Notes under the pieces: model-generated
Seen by the model: the letters and a program-made list of their open reading frames with translations, nothing else
Told to the model about the DNA's origin: nothing
Databases searched by the model: none
Program-made: the position numbers and the translations under genes
Part shown: positions 1 through 5,025 of the stretch, piece after piece
Position numbering within the stretch: the stretch's first letter is position 1
Layout of the letters: every line of letters starts with the position of its first letter
From: PKWO01 sp036384915
Lineage (GTDB): Bacteria > Pseudomonadota > Gammaproteobacteria > Burkholderiales > Burkholderiaceae_D
NCBI GenBank assembly: GCA_036384915.1
Contig: DASVLJ010000064.1
Location: 1 to 5,337 of the forward strand
Length of the DNA stretch: 5,337 bases
Reading direction: 5' to 3'

Positions 1-312
1 ACGACCTCGCGCAAGGATCAGCTGTGGGTTGCAGGCCTCGCCTACAACCTGACCCCGGCCACGACGCTGACCCTGGGCTACATGGATGACCAGATCACGC
101 AAGCCGTTGCCGGTGATGGCAGCATGAAGACGGCCTATGCCCTGATCGAGTACCGTCTGTCCAAGCGTACCGAAGTCTACGCGACGATCGACGATTCGCG
201 CGCCACCGGCCAGGCTGCAACGCCGGCAACCGGCGGCGGTTCGATCAACGGCGTCGGTGCCGGCCAATCGAACAGCGCGGCTTACGCCGCTGGCCTCCGC
301 GTCACGTTCTAA
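1..312 (+). CDS. Gram-negative porin, C-terminal part (5' end outside window)
   Basis: This is the last 103 codons of an outer-membrane general porin (Porin_4/OmpC-like trimeric beta-barrel family), which allows passive diffusion of small hydrophilic solutes. The frame is open from the first base and ends with TAA at 310-312. The visible part shows alternating beta-strand segments: WVAGLAYNLTPATTLTLGY, then TAYALIEYRLSKRTEVYATID, then a Gly/Ser/Ala-rich loop (GGGSINGVGAGQSNS), and a last strand AAYAAGLRVTF. The terminal Phe is the usual BAM-recognised C-terminal residue of outer-membrane barrels. The segment Y-LSKRTEVYA is the standard penultimate strand of Burkholderiales porins and matches HFSKRTDVYA in the complete porin inside this window. 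The start, signal peptide and constriction loop are outside the window. An inverted, protein-identical copy lies at the other end. Family confidence is high; substrate preference cannot be told. Confidence 0.93.
   Translation, partial: TTSRKDQLWVAGLAYNLTPATTLTLGYMDDQITQAVAGDGSMKTAYALIEYRLSKRTEVYATIDDSRATGQAATPATGGGSINGVGAGQSNSAAYAAGLRVTF
1..312 (+). repeat. Left arm of long inverted repeat (porin 3' end)
   Basis: Base i here corresponds to base 5338-i of the right end. Comparing the two arms base by base, I find 304 of 312 positions identical. Positions 1-141 are identical throughout. The differences are at 142, 168, 204, 219, 240, 288, 291 and 297; seven are third codon positions and one is a silent CTG/TTG Leu change. 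After the stop codon only two further bases match, then the sequences are unrelated. The repeat certainly reaches the window edge, so its true length is unknown. Confidence 0.95.
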
Positions 313-320
313 TCTCGCGT

Positions 321-364
321 TTTGTTCGCTCGTAGCGAACCGGAACAAACGCCTGGTTCGCTAC
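321..364 (+). other. Alternative hairpins in porin 3' UTR
   Basis: The 7-bp stem GTTCGCT/AGCGAAC (324-330 with 334-340, loop CGT) competes with a 10-bp stem GTAGCGAACC/GGTTCGCTAC (332-341 with 355-364, 13-nt loop). Both use the AGCGAAC segment, so they exclude each other. A third pairing, TTTGTTC (321-327) with GAACAAA (343-349), is also possible. The structures lie just after the stop codon and before the terminator, so they could protect the mRNA 3' end or slow polymerase. The pairing is seen; the role is inferred. Confidence 0.6.
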
Positions 365-377
365 AAAATCTGTACCA

Positions 378-408
378 AAAGGGAGGGGAGACCCTCCCTT
401 TCTCTTTT
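378..408 (+). terminator. Intrinsic terminator of the left porin
   Basis: A perfect 10-bp stem AAAGGGAGGG (378-387) pairs with CCCTCCCTTT (392-401) around a GAGA loop of GNRA type, followed by CTCTTTT. It lies 65 bases after the porin stop codon. It should insulate the chemoreceptor gene from porin transcription. Confidence 0.92.
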
Positions 409-448
409 ACCAAACGTTAAACAAGGTTAGCTCGCCACCAGTTTGTCG

Positions 449-475
449 CAAATCCGCACGCCAGGCCTCGGATAA
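449..475 (+). promoter_or_regulatory. Possible sigma-28 (FliA) promoter of the chemoreceptor
   Basis: CAAA (449-452) is followed after exactly 15 bases by TCGGATAA (468-475). The FliA flagellar/chemotaxis consensus is TAAA-N15-GCCGATAA, so the match is 3 of 4 and 6 of 8 with exact spacing. Chemoreceptor genes are commonly in this regulon. A sigma-70-like alternative overlaps the area. It was chosen by eye, so confidence is modest. Confidence 0.4.
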
Positions 476-478
476 ACT

Positions 479-508
479 TTGGCATCGGCTCCGTCCGCCG
501 GATACACT
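479..508 (+). promoter_or_regulatory. Possible sigma-70 promoter of the chemoreceptor
   Basis: TTGGCA (479-484, 5 of 6 to TTGACA) and TACACT (503-508, 4 of 6 to TATAAT) are separated by 18 bases. This would give a leader of about 50 nt before the GTG start. It is an alternative or addition to the sigma-28-like site just upstream. Confidence 0.35.
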
Positions 509-552
509 CTTTGGACACACTTTGGGCACTCCAGGCCCAGCCCTCTTCGACC

Positions 553-558
553 AAGGAG
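553..558 (+). promoter_or_regulatory. Shine-Dalgarno site that sets the GTG start of the chemoreceptor
   Basis: AAGGAG at 553-558 stands 6 bases before GTG at 565. No comparable site precedes the in-frame TTG at 511, so this site decides the start. Confidence 0.85.
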
Positions 559-564
559 CGTATT

Positions 565-2586
565 GTGTCCTTCCTGAGCAACTTCTCGATTCAAAAGAAA
601 CTGATCCTGGGCCTGGCCTTTTGCCTGCTGCTCTACGCGATCATTTCCTCGGCCCTATCGATCACCATGACCGGCCAGGGCATACGCGAACGCGTCGTCA
701 ACCAGGAATTGCCGGCCGTGGTCGGCGAGATCCGCAACGACATTCTGCGCCGCATCGTCGAGCCGCTGGCCAGCTCGCAGGGCATGGCCAACAATACCTT
801 CCTGCTCGACTGGGAAGCAGGCGGTCTCGCCGATAGCGGACTGGACGCCTGGAAGGCATATGCCGCCAGGCTCAAGGCAGGCACCCACGCCTCGACCGTG
901 TTCTGGGTCTCCGGCGAAACCGGCAAATACTTCACCGAAGCCGGCCTCGACCGCACTCTGTCCAAGGATGCGCCGGGCGATCAATGGTTCTACGGCTTCC
1001 TCAACGGCGGCAAGCCTTACACGCTGGATATCGACAAGGACGTTTCCGCCAGCAAGTACATGTTGTTCATCAATACGCGCTTCGATGCCGGCGGCAAGAC
1101 CGGCGTGACCGGCCTGGGCCTGTCGGTCGATGCGCTGGCCGACGCGATCAAGGCTTACAAGGTTGGCGAATCTGGCTTCATATACCTGGTACGCGCCGAC
1201 GGCACCGTCCTGATCCATCGCGATGCGTCGCTGGTCGACGGCAAGCACACGCTCAAGTCCCTGCCCGGCTTCACGCCCGAACTGGTCACCAAGCTCATGC
1301 ACGGCGAAAAATTCGCCTCGAGCACATACTCTGCAACCGATGGCACACGCATCGTCGCCTCCTCCTTCGTGCCGGAATTGAATCTCTACGCCTTTGCCGA
1401 AGTGCCCGAGAGCGAAGTGCTGGGCAAGGTACAAAAATCGTTGATGATCTCGGCCCTGGTAGCCGCGGTGATCGGCGGCGGCGTCGGCTTGCTCGTGATC
1501 TTCGTCATCAGCCGCGCCATTGCCGCGCCGGTGGCGCGCGCGGCGCACATGCTCGGCGAAATTGCCGACGGCGACGGTGACTTGAGCCGCAAGATGACCG
1601 TCGAGAGCAAGGACGAGATCGGCGAGCTGGCCGATGCCTTCAACCGCTTCGTCACCTCGCTCAACAAAACCGTGGCGCAGGTTCGCGTCTCGACCGATAC
1701 CATCGCCACCGCCTCTTCTGAAATCGCCGCCGGCAACCTCGATCTTTCGGGACGCACTGAAGCGCAAGCATCGAGTCTGGAAGAAACCGCCTCGGCCATG
1801 GAGGAGCTGACCTCGACCGTGAAACAAAACGCCGACAATGCGCGCGAAGCCAATTCACTCGTAGTAGCCGCCTCGGAATATGCGACCAAGGGCGGCGAGG
1901 TCGTGGGCCAGGTGGTCGACACGATGGGATCGATCAAGGAAAGCTCGCGCAAAATAGTCGACATCATCGCGGTCATCGACGGCATCGCCTTCCAGACCAA
2001 CATCCTGGCCTTGAACGCGGCGGTAGAAGCGGCGCGCGCAGGCGAGCAGGGCCGCGGTTTCGCCGTGGTGGCGGCGGAAGTGCGCAATCTGGCTCAGCGC
2101 AGCGCCGGAGCGGCCAAGGAAATCAAGGCCTTGATCGTCGATTCGGTGGAAAAGGTCGATGCCGGGGGCAAACTGGTCGACGAAGCCGGCGCGACAATGG
2201 ACGAAATCGTCGCCTCGGTCAAGCACGTGGCCGACATCATGAACGAAATCGCCTCGGCAAGTTTCGAACAGAGCGAAGGCATAGGCCAGGTCAACGAGGC
2301 CATCACACAGATGGACGAGGCGACACAACAGAATGCCGCCCTCGTCGAGGAGGCGGCCGCGGCCGCGCAATCGCTGCAAGACCAGGCCGCCATGCTGGCC
2401 CAGGTGGTCAGTATTTTCAAGCTCGACCCTGCGGTTGCCTTGCCAGCCGCGACGCGACCTCCTCGACCGAAGCCCCCCGCCGTCTCCGCCCCAAAGCCGG
2501 CCGCAGCCCCGGCGAGCCGCCGCCAGATCGCGGCACCCAAGCCGATACGCACGCCGGCAAGGAACGACGACTGGGAGGAATTTTAA
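565..2586 (+). CDS. Methyl-accepting chemotaxis protein (dCache - HAMP - MCP signalling)
   Basis: A transmembrane chemoreceptor that senses a small ligand in the periplasm and controls the CheA kinase through CheW. From the GTG start it has 673 residues. In order: a short cytoplasmic tail (MSFLSNFSIQKK); TM1 about 13-34; a periplasmic domain about 35-290, probably double Cache (segment DQWFYGFLNGGKPYTLDID near 139-157, and FIYLVRADGTVLIHRD in the distal subdomain); TM2 about 292-315; HAMP about 316-370 (GDGDLSRKM and DEIGELADAFN); and the signalling domain to about 619. The hairpin tip near 471-514 is canonical (GIAFQTNILALNAAVEAARAGEQGRGFAVVAAEVRNLAQ, shown as two abutting parts GIAFQTNILALNAAVEAA and RAGEQGRGFAVVAAEV, then RNLAQ). 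Methylation-helix Glu pairs are visible in SSLEETASAMEEL and AALVEEAAAAA. A Pro/Ala/Lys-rich linker then ends in DWEEF, a xWxxF tether for CheR/CheB. The ligand is unknown; the strict amino-acid-type dCache motif is not evident. The gene is not in an operon with che genes here. Confidence 0.95.
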   Translation: MSFLSNFSIQKKLILGLAFCLLLYAIISSALSITMTGQGIRERVVNQELPAVVGEIRNDILRRIVEPLASSQGMANNTFLLDWEAGGLADSGLDAWKAYAARLKAGTHASTVFWVSGETGKYFTEAGLDRTLSKDAPGDQWFYGFLNGGKPYTLDIDKDVSASKYMLFINTRFDAGGKTGVTGLGLSVDALADAIKAYKVGESGFIYLVRADGTVLIHRDASLVDGKHTLKSLPGFTPELVTKLMHGEKFASSTYSATDGTRIVASSFVPELNLYAFAEVPESEVLGKVQKSLMISALVAAVIGGGVGLLVIFVISRAIAAPVARAAHMLGEIADGDGDLSRKMTVESKDEIGELADAFNRFVTSLNKTVAQVRVSTDTIATASSEIAAGNLDLSGRTEAQASSLEETASAMEELTSTVKQNADNAREANSLVVAASEYATKGGEVVGQVVDTMGSIKESSRKIVDIIAVIDGIAFQTNILALNAAVEAARAGEQGRGFAVVAAEVRNLAQRSAGAAKEIKALIVDSVEKVDAGGKLVDEAGATMDEIVASVKHVADIMNEIASASFEQSEGIGQVNEAITQMDEATQQNAALVEEAAAAAQSLQDQAAMLAQVVSIFKLDPAVALPAATRPPRPKPPAVSAPKPAAAPASRRQIAAPKPIRTPARNDDWEEF

Positions 2587-2838
2587 GGATGCGCAGGCTT
2601 GGCTTGTTGCGTCAACCTTTGATCACACCGAAAACCACGATAGCCGCCGATCTGCCGTCTGTCGATCAATACAACACAGTGCCATCGTACAACTACTAGG
2701 TGTGGCTCGAGTTTCTTGACTGGTCGTGCTTTTTTATAGTACCGTGAAAATCGCTTGCTTACTTTTCAACCGGATAGCCTGGCCGCCGCACGACAGGGTC
2801 GTTGATGCTCAGCTCTTCGATGAAATCGCAATGGCAGG

Positions 2839-2860
2839 TTGTCGACAAAAATAATCGATT
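2839..2860. promoter_or_regulatory. Two close palindromes and -10-like box before the CzcE-like gene
   Basis: TTGTCGACAA (2839-2848) is a perfect 10-base palindrome and AATCGATT (2853-2860) a perfect 8-base palindrome, 4 bases apart. AATAAT (2850-2855) between them fits a -10 box at 5 of 6, with no good -35 box. The position 45-66 bases before the start codon suits an operator over a promoter. The palindromes are seen; regulation is inferred. Confidence 0.35.
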
Positions 2861-2894
2861 CAGTAGAAGTCCTTTCAGGAAGCTCTTTTGATAC

Positions 2895-2900
2895 GGAGGT
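2895..2900 (+). promoter_or_regulatory. Shine-Dalgarno site of the CzcE-like gene
   Basis: GGAGGT at 2895-2900 lies 4 bases before ATG at 2905 and is close to the ideal anti-16S match. It selects this ATG over the in-frame TTG at 2839, and the resulting protein then begins directly with a signal peptide. Confidence 0.9.
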
Positions 2901-2904
2901 AGAC

Positions 2905-3234
2905 ATGAAGTTGAAAGCTGCAGCAACGCTCGCCGTCGTTTCGCTGGCACTGGTCGCCGGCTCCGCGTTGGCAAAACCGAATCTCATGCCCAGCGTGTCC
3001 ACGCCCGAGGCCGCCGACAAGATGATCGTCATCAAGGACACCACCAAGAGCGTCAACGTGTTCGAAAACGACACCGTGCTGTTCAAGGTCGGCGACAAGC
3101 AGTTCGCCGTCAAGTTCGACGGCAACAATGTCTACTACGACCTGCAGACGCTGGCACCGCCCGGCGTGCTCGATCGCAAGATCAAGGTCTACGTGGCGCC
3201 GAACCCGAAGGAACACGGACAAGGTATCCCTTAA
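2905..3234 (+). CDS. Small exported CzcE-like protein
   Basis: A 109-residue secreted protein. Residues 1-23 form a clear Sec signal peptide (MKLK, hydrophobic core, GSALA before KPN), so the mature protein of about 86 residues is periplasmic. The mature part resembles, from memory, the CzcE family (Pfam CzcE, named for the periplasmic copper-binding CzcE of Cupriavidus metallidurans): SVNVFENDTVLFKVGDKQFA, then VKFDGNNVYYDL, then LAPPGVLDRKIKVYVAPNP. The pattern VNV-(x)4-T-V-x-F, a following FDG, and APPGVLD with VYVAPNP is the family hallmark. The mature protein has no Cys, one His (104) and two Met (28, 40), so metal binding cannot be assumed. No czcCBA, copper oxidase or two-component genes are seen nearby, so it is an orphan here. 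The domain call is fairly sure; a role in metal stress is only inferred. Confidence 0.78.
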   Translation: MKLKAAATLAVVSLALVAGSALAKPNLMPSVSTPEAADKMIVIKDTTKSVNVFENDTVLFKVGDKQFAVKFDGNNVYYDLQTLAPPGVLDRKIKVYVAPNPKEHGQGIP

Positions 3235-3252
3235 TTCCTCGTTGCCCCTTCC

Positions 3253-3280
3253 AAGCCGCGCTGTGCGCGGCTTTTTATTT
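3253..3280 (+). terminator. Intrinsic terminator of the CzcE-like gene
   Basis: AAGCCGCG (3253-3260) pairs with CGCGGCTT (3266-3273) around CTGTG, and the stem runs into TTTTTATTT. It lies 18 bases after the stop codon and 17 bases before the stop of the convergent porin. Read from the minus strand the stem is followed by GGAAGGGG, so it works best for plus-strand transcripts but may also form in the porin mRNA. Confidence 0.92.
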
Positions 3281-3297
3281 CCCGCTTATTTCCTTCA

Positions 3298-4620
3298 TCA
3301 GAACTTGGTGCGGAGGCCAATGCCCGCGACATAGTTCCTCGCATTGTCGCCGCCGGCAATGAACGGCGCGGAATAGTTCGCTCCCTTGTATTGCGAAACC
3401 ATCAGGCCGGCGTAGACGTCCGTGCGCTTGCTGAAGTGATAGTCGAGCAAGGCCGAGTAGCTGTAGATATTGCCGTCCAGCTGTTTCTTGTCGCCCGACC
3501 GATGCGGGTTCTGATCATAGAAACCGACAGCAAGGTTCAGGGCCGGCGTGAAATCGTAATCGCCGCCGATGAAGGCGATCTTGGTGGTCTGCACGGCCGA
3601 GCTGAAGTTGGCGCTCGCGCTCGCGGCATTGGCGATGGGATAGCCGGCGAAAGTTGCGATGCCGAGCGAGGCCAGCTTGTCGGATGGCGCCTTGAGGGTA
3701 TAGCTTTCGTAGCCTCCGCGCACCGCGAACCTGTCGAACAGATATTTGGTTGCAACGATGTAGGCGCTGGTGTCGTAATTCGTCACGTTGACTTCGCCGG
3801 CTACGGCCGAAGTCGCGCTCTTGAGCGAATCGGTAAATTGCTCGTAGACCGCCTGCACACCGAAGGGACCTTCTTCGTAACCCACATTCAAGGCATAGGC
3901 CGAACTGGCCGAACTATTGCCGGCCTGCCCACCCACCTTATACAGCAAGGCCACCTTGACCGGGCCGAAACTGTTCTTGTACTTGAAGCTGTTGTCGATG
4001 CGGACGTTTTCCGAGTAGCCGCCTCCTCCGCCGATAGAGTTCGAGGCCCCGAGCGGAGAAAAAGTCTGCGCCTGCATGACAGGGTCGTAGTCGGCGACGA
4101 CATCGTAGATCGGATTGTAATTGCGCCCGATTGCGAGCGAGCCGAGCGCTTGGTCCGACAAGCCGACGAAGGCTTGGCGGCTGAAAAATTGGCCGTTCTG
4201 CGAACTGTTCGACGAGACGGTCGAGGCCTTCGGAGAATTCGATGCCAACGATGCCGCGCCGTTGGCAATGACACCGTCCTGCGCATTGAACCCAGATTCC
4301 AGCGTGAAGAATGCCTTCAAGCCGCCACCGAGGTCTTCCGAGCCGCGTATGCCCCAGCGCGAACCCTGGATACCGCCATTGATCATGGCATTCACGCCAT
4401 TGCTGATCGAGCTCTTGGTGGCCGTTACCCCGTTGATCGTGTTGCCATAATTCGGATCGGCCGAAAGCGAATGCTCCACATGCACCGCCGCAATGTCGAC
4501 AATCCCGTACGGCTCGATGGACGATGGTGCAGCACTTTGCGCAAAAGCGCTATTTGCTATGACGAGCAAACCCAGGCCGGCCAATTTATTGCTCAAAGAA
4601 GCTCTCTTATTTTTAGACAA
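3298..4620 (-). CDS. Gram-negative porin, complete
   Basis: A complete outer-membrane porin of 440 residues if translation starts at TTG 4620-4618, longer than the usual 350-400 for Burkholderiales porins. Residues 1-27 form a signal peptide (basic start, hydrophobic LAGLGLLVIANSAFA, cut before Q28). The mature protein starts with the typical first strand SIEPYGIVDIAAVHVEHS. Family marks are GSRWGIRGSEDLGGGLKAFF (about 86-105) and FFSRQAFVGLSDQALGSLAIGR (about 145-166), leading into a constriction-loop-like region PIYDVVADYDP. The last strand NYVAGIGLRTKF ends in Phe. It is homologous to, but clearly diverged from, the two porin ends at the window borders (HFSKRTDVYAGL versus RLSKRTEVYATI). 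It converges on the CzcE-like gene. The start is uncertain: no in-frame ATG precedes the signal peptide. Solute preference is unknown. Confidence 0.93.
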   Translation of the reverse strand: MSKNKRASLSNKLAGLGLLVIANSAFAQSAAPSSIEPYGIVDIAAVHVEHSLSADPNYGNTINGVTATKSSISNGVNAMINGGIQGSRWGIRGSEDLGGGLKAFFTLESGFNAQDGVIANGAASLASNSPKASTVSSNSSQNGQFFSRQAFVGLSDQALGSLAIGRNYNPIYDVVADYDPVMQAQTFSPLGASNSIGGGGGYSENVRIDNSFKYKNSFGPVKVALLYKVGGQAGNSSASSAYALNVGYEEGPFGVQAVYEQFTDSLKSATSAVAGEVNVTNYDTSAYIVATKYLFDRFAVRGGYESYTLKAPSDKLASLGIATFAGYPIANAASASANFSSAVQTTKIAFIGGDYDFTPALNLAVGFYDQNPHRSGDKKQLDGNIYSYSALLDYHFSKRTDVYAGLMVSQYKGANYSAPFIAGGDNARNYVAGIGLRTKF

Positions 4621-4626
4621 AACATT

Positions 4627-4631
4627 CCCCC
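4627..4631 (-). promoter_or_regulatory. G-run acting as Shine-Dalgarno site for the TTG start
   Basis: On the minus strand GGGGG stands 6 bases before TTG (4620-4618). It is the only purine-rich stretch near a start that gives a clean signal peptide. An ATG at 4625-4623 lies in a different frame and meets a stop after 10 codons, so TTG is preferred. Confidence 0.5.
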
Positions 4632-4713
4632 GACAGCTCGCCCAGGCAAGCTGCAATTGCAGATTCCTAATTGGTGGTGCCCCGGCTTGACTACGCGGTC
4701 TTACTACGCGACT

Positions 4714-4740
4714 GTCTGCGCATCGCGCCGACGCGCAGAC
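4714..4740. repeat. Inverted repeat upstream of the complete porin
   Basis: GTCTGCGC (4714-4721) and GCGCAGAC (4733-4740) form an 8-bp perfect stem with an 11-base loop. It lies about 95-120 bases before the porin start, next to the ACTACGCG direct repeat. It may be an operator, a leader hairpin or chance in GC-rich DNA. Confidence 0.4.
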
Positions 4741-4939
4741 GTCAGGGCTGCGTTGACGCGCTTCGAGCTGCGCCTGCCGGCATTTGTCATTGCAAAAAAT
4801 GAAGCAGCAATCGCGACGAAGCTAGATTAACGGAGGTTGGGTATTCGGCAAACGAATCAAATTACCCATGGATATGCAAAATCCGTCTTAAGGGCGGGTT
4901 TCGATATAAAAACGAGGAGGCAGTAAAGAATGCTGCCGC

Positions 4940-4973
4940 AAACAACGAAGGGCCGCTGAATGCAGCGGCCCTT
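4940..4973 (-). terminator. Intrinsic terminator of the right-end porin
   Basis: On the minus strand AAGGGCCGCTG pairs with CAGCGGCCCTT (4973-4963 with 4958-4948), an 11-bp stem with a 4-base CATT loop, followed by CGTTGTTT. The T-tract is interrupted. It lies 52 bases after the porin stop and separates this gene from the next porin. Confidence 0.82.
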
Positions 4974-4990
4974 GAGAGCAGTCCGGGAAT

Positions 4991-5013
4991 ACGGCTTACC
5001 AAGCGTAAGCCGT
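4991..5013 (-). other. Hairpin directly after the right-end porin stop
   Basis: ACGGCTTAC (4991-4999) and GTAAGCCGT (5005-5013) form a perfect 9-bp stem with a 5-base loop. It sits 12 bases after the porin stop codon, much as the first hairpin of the left-end porin does, but with unrelated sequence. A role in protecting the mRNA 3' end is an inference. Confidence 0.6.
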
Positions 5014-5025
5014 AAATTGCCTGGA

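Larger units (their letters stand above)
2587..2904. other. Gene-free gap between chemoreceptor and CzcE-like gene
   Basis: No credible coding region is seen in these 318 bases on either strand. No clear intrinsic terminator follows the chemoreceptor stop, so its transcription may end in a Rho-dependent way or run toward the next gene. TTGACT (2716-2721) and TATAGT (2735-2740) resemble promoter boxes, but only 13 bases separate them, too few for a normal sigma-70 promoter. Two short palindromes lie closer to the next gene and are listed separately. Confidence 0.6.
4632..5025. other. Gap between the two minus-strand porins
   Basis: No gene is supported in this stretch. It contains the 5' region of the complete porin and the 3' UTR of the right-end porin. 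Seen in it are an 8-base direct repeat ACTACGCG (4690-4697 and 4703-4710), a hairpin at 4714-4740, a terminator for the right-end porin at 4940-4973, and a hairpin just after that porin's stop. I find no convincing sigma-70 promoter for the complete porin on the minus strand. Confidence 0.6.

Noticed and set aside
511..564. Longer chemoreceptor from an in-frame TTG at 511
   Set aside because: No Shine-Dalgarno site precedes it, the 18 extra residues do not fit the family, and AAGGAG stands 6 bases before GTG 565, giving the usual short N-terminal tail before TM1.
655..1827. Open frame of 390 codons on the minus strand inside the chemoreceptor gene
   Set aside because: It is a shadow of the chemoreceptor reading frame; the His/Arg/Gly-rich translation matches no family.
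2716..2740. Promoter TTGACT ... TATAGT before the CzcE-like gene
   Set aside because: The spacer is only 13 bases, too short for sigma-70, and the site is about 165 bases from the start codon.
2839..2904. N-terminal extension of the CzcE-like protein from TTG at 2839
   Set aside because: GGAGGT directly before ATG 2905 and the signal peptide starting at MKLK make the ATG the real start.
3391..4830. Open frame of 479 codons on the plus strand across the complete porin
   Set aside because: It is antisense to a well-supported porin and shows no recognisable domain, signal peptide or ribosome binding site. Long antisense frames are common in GC-rich genes.
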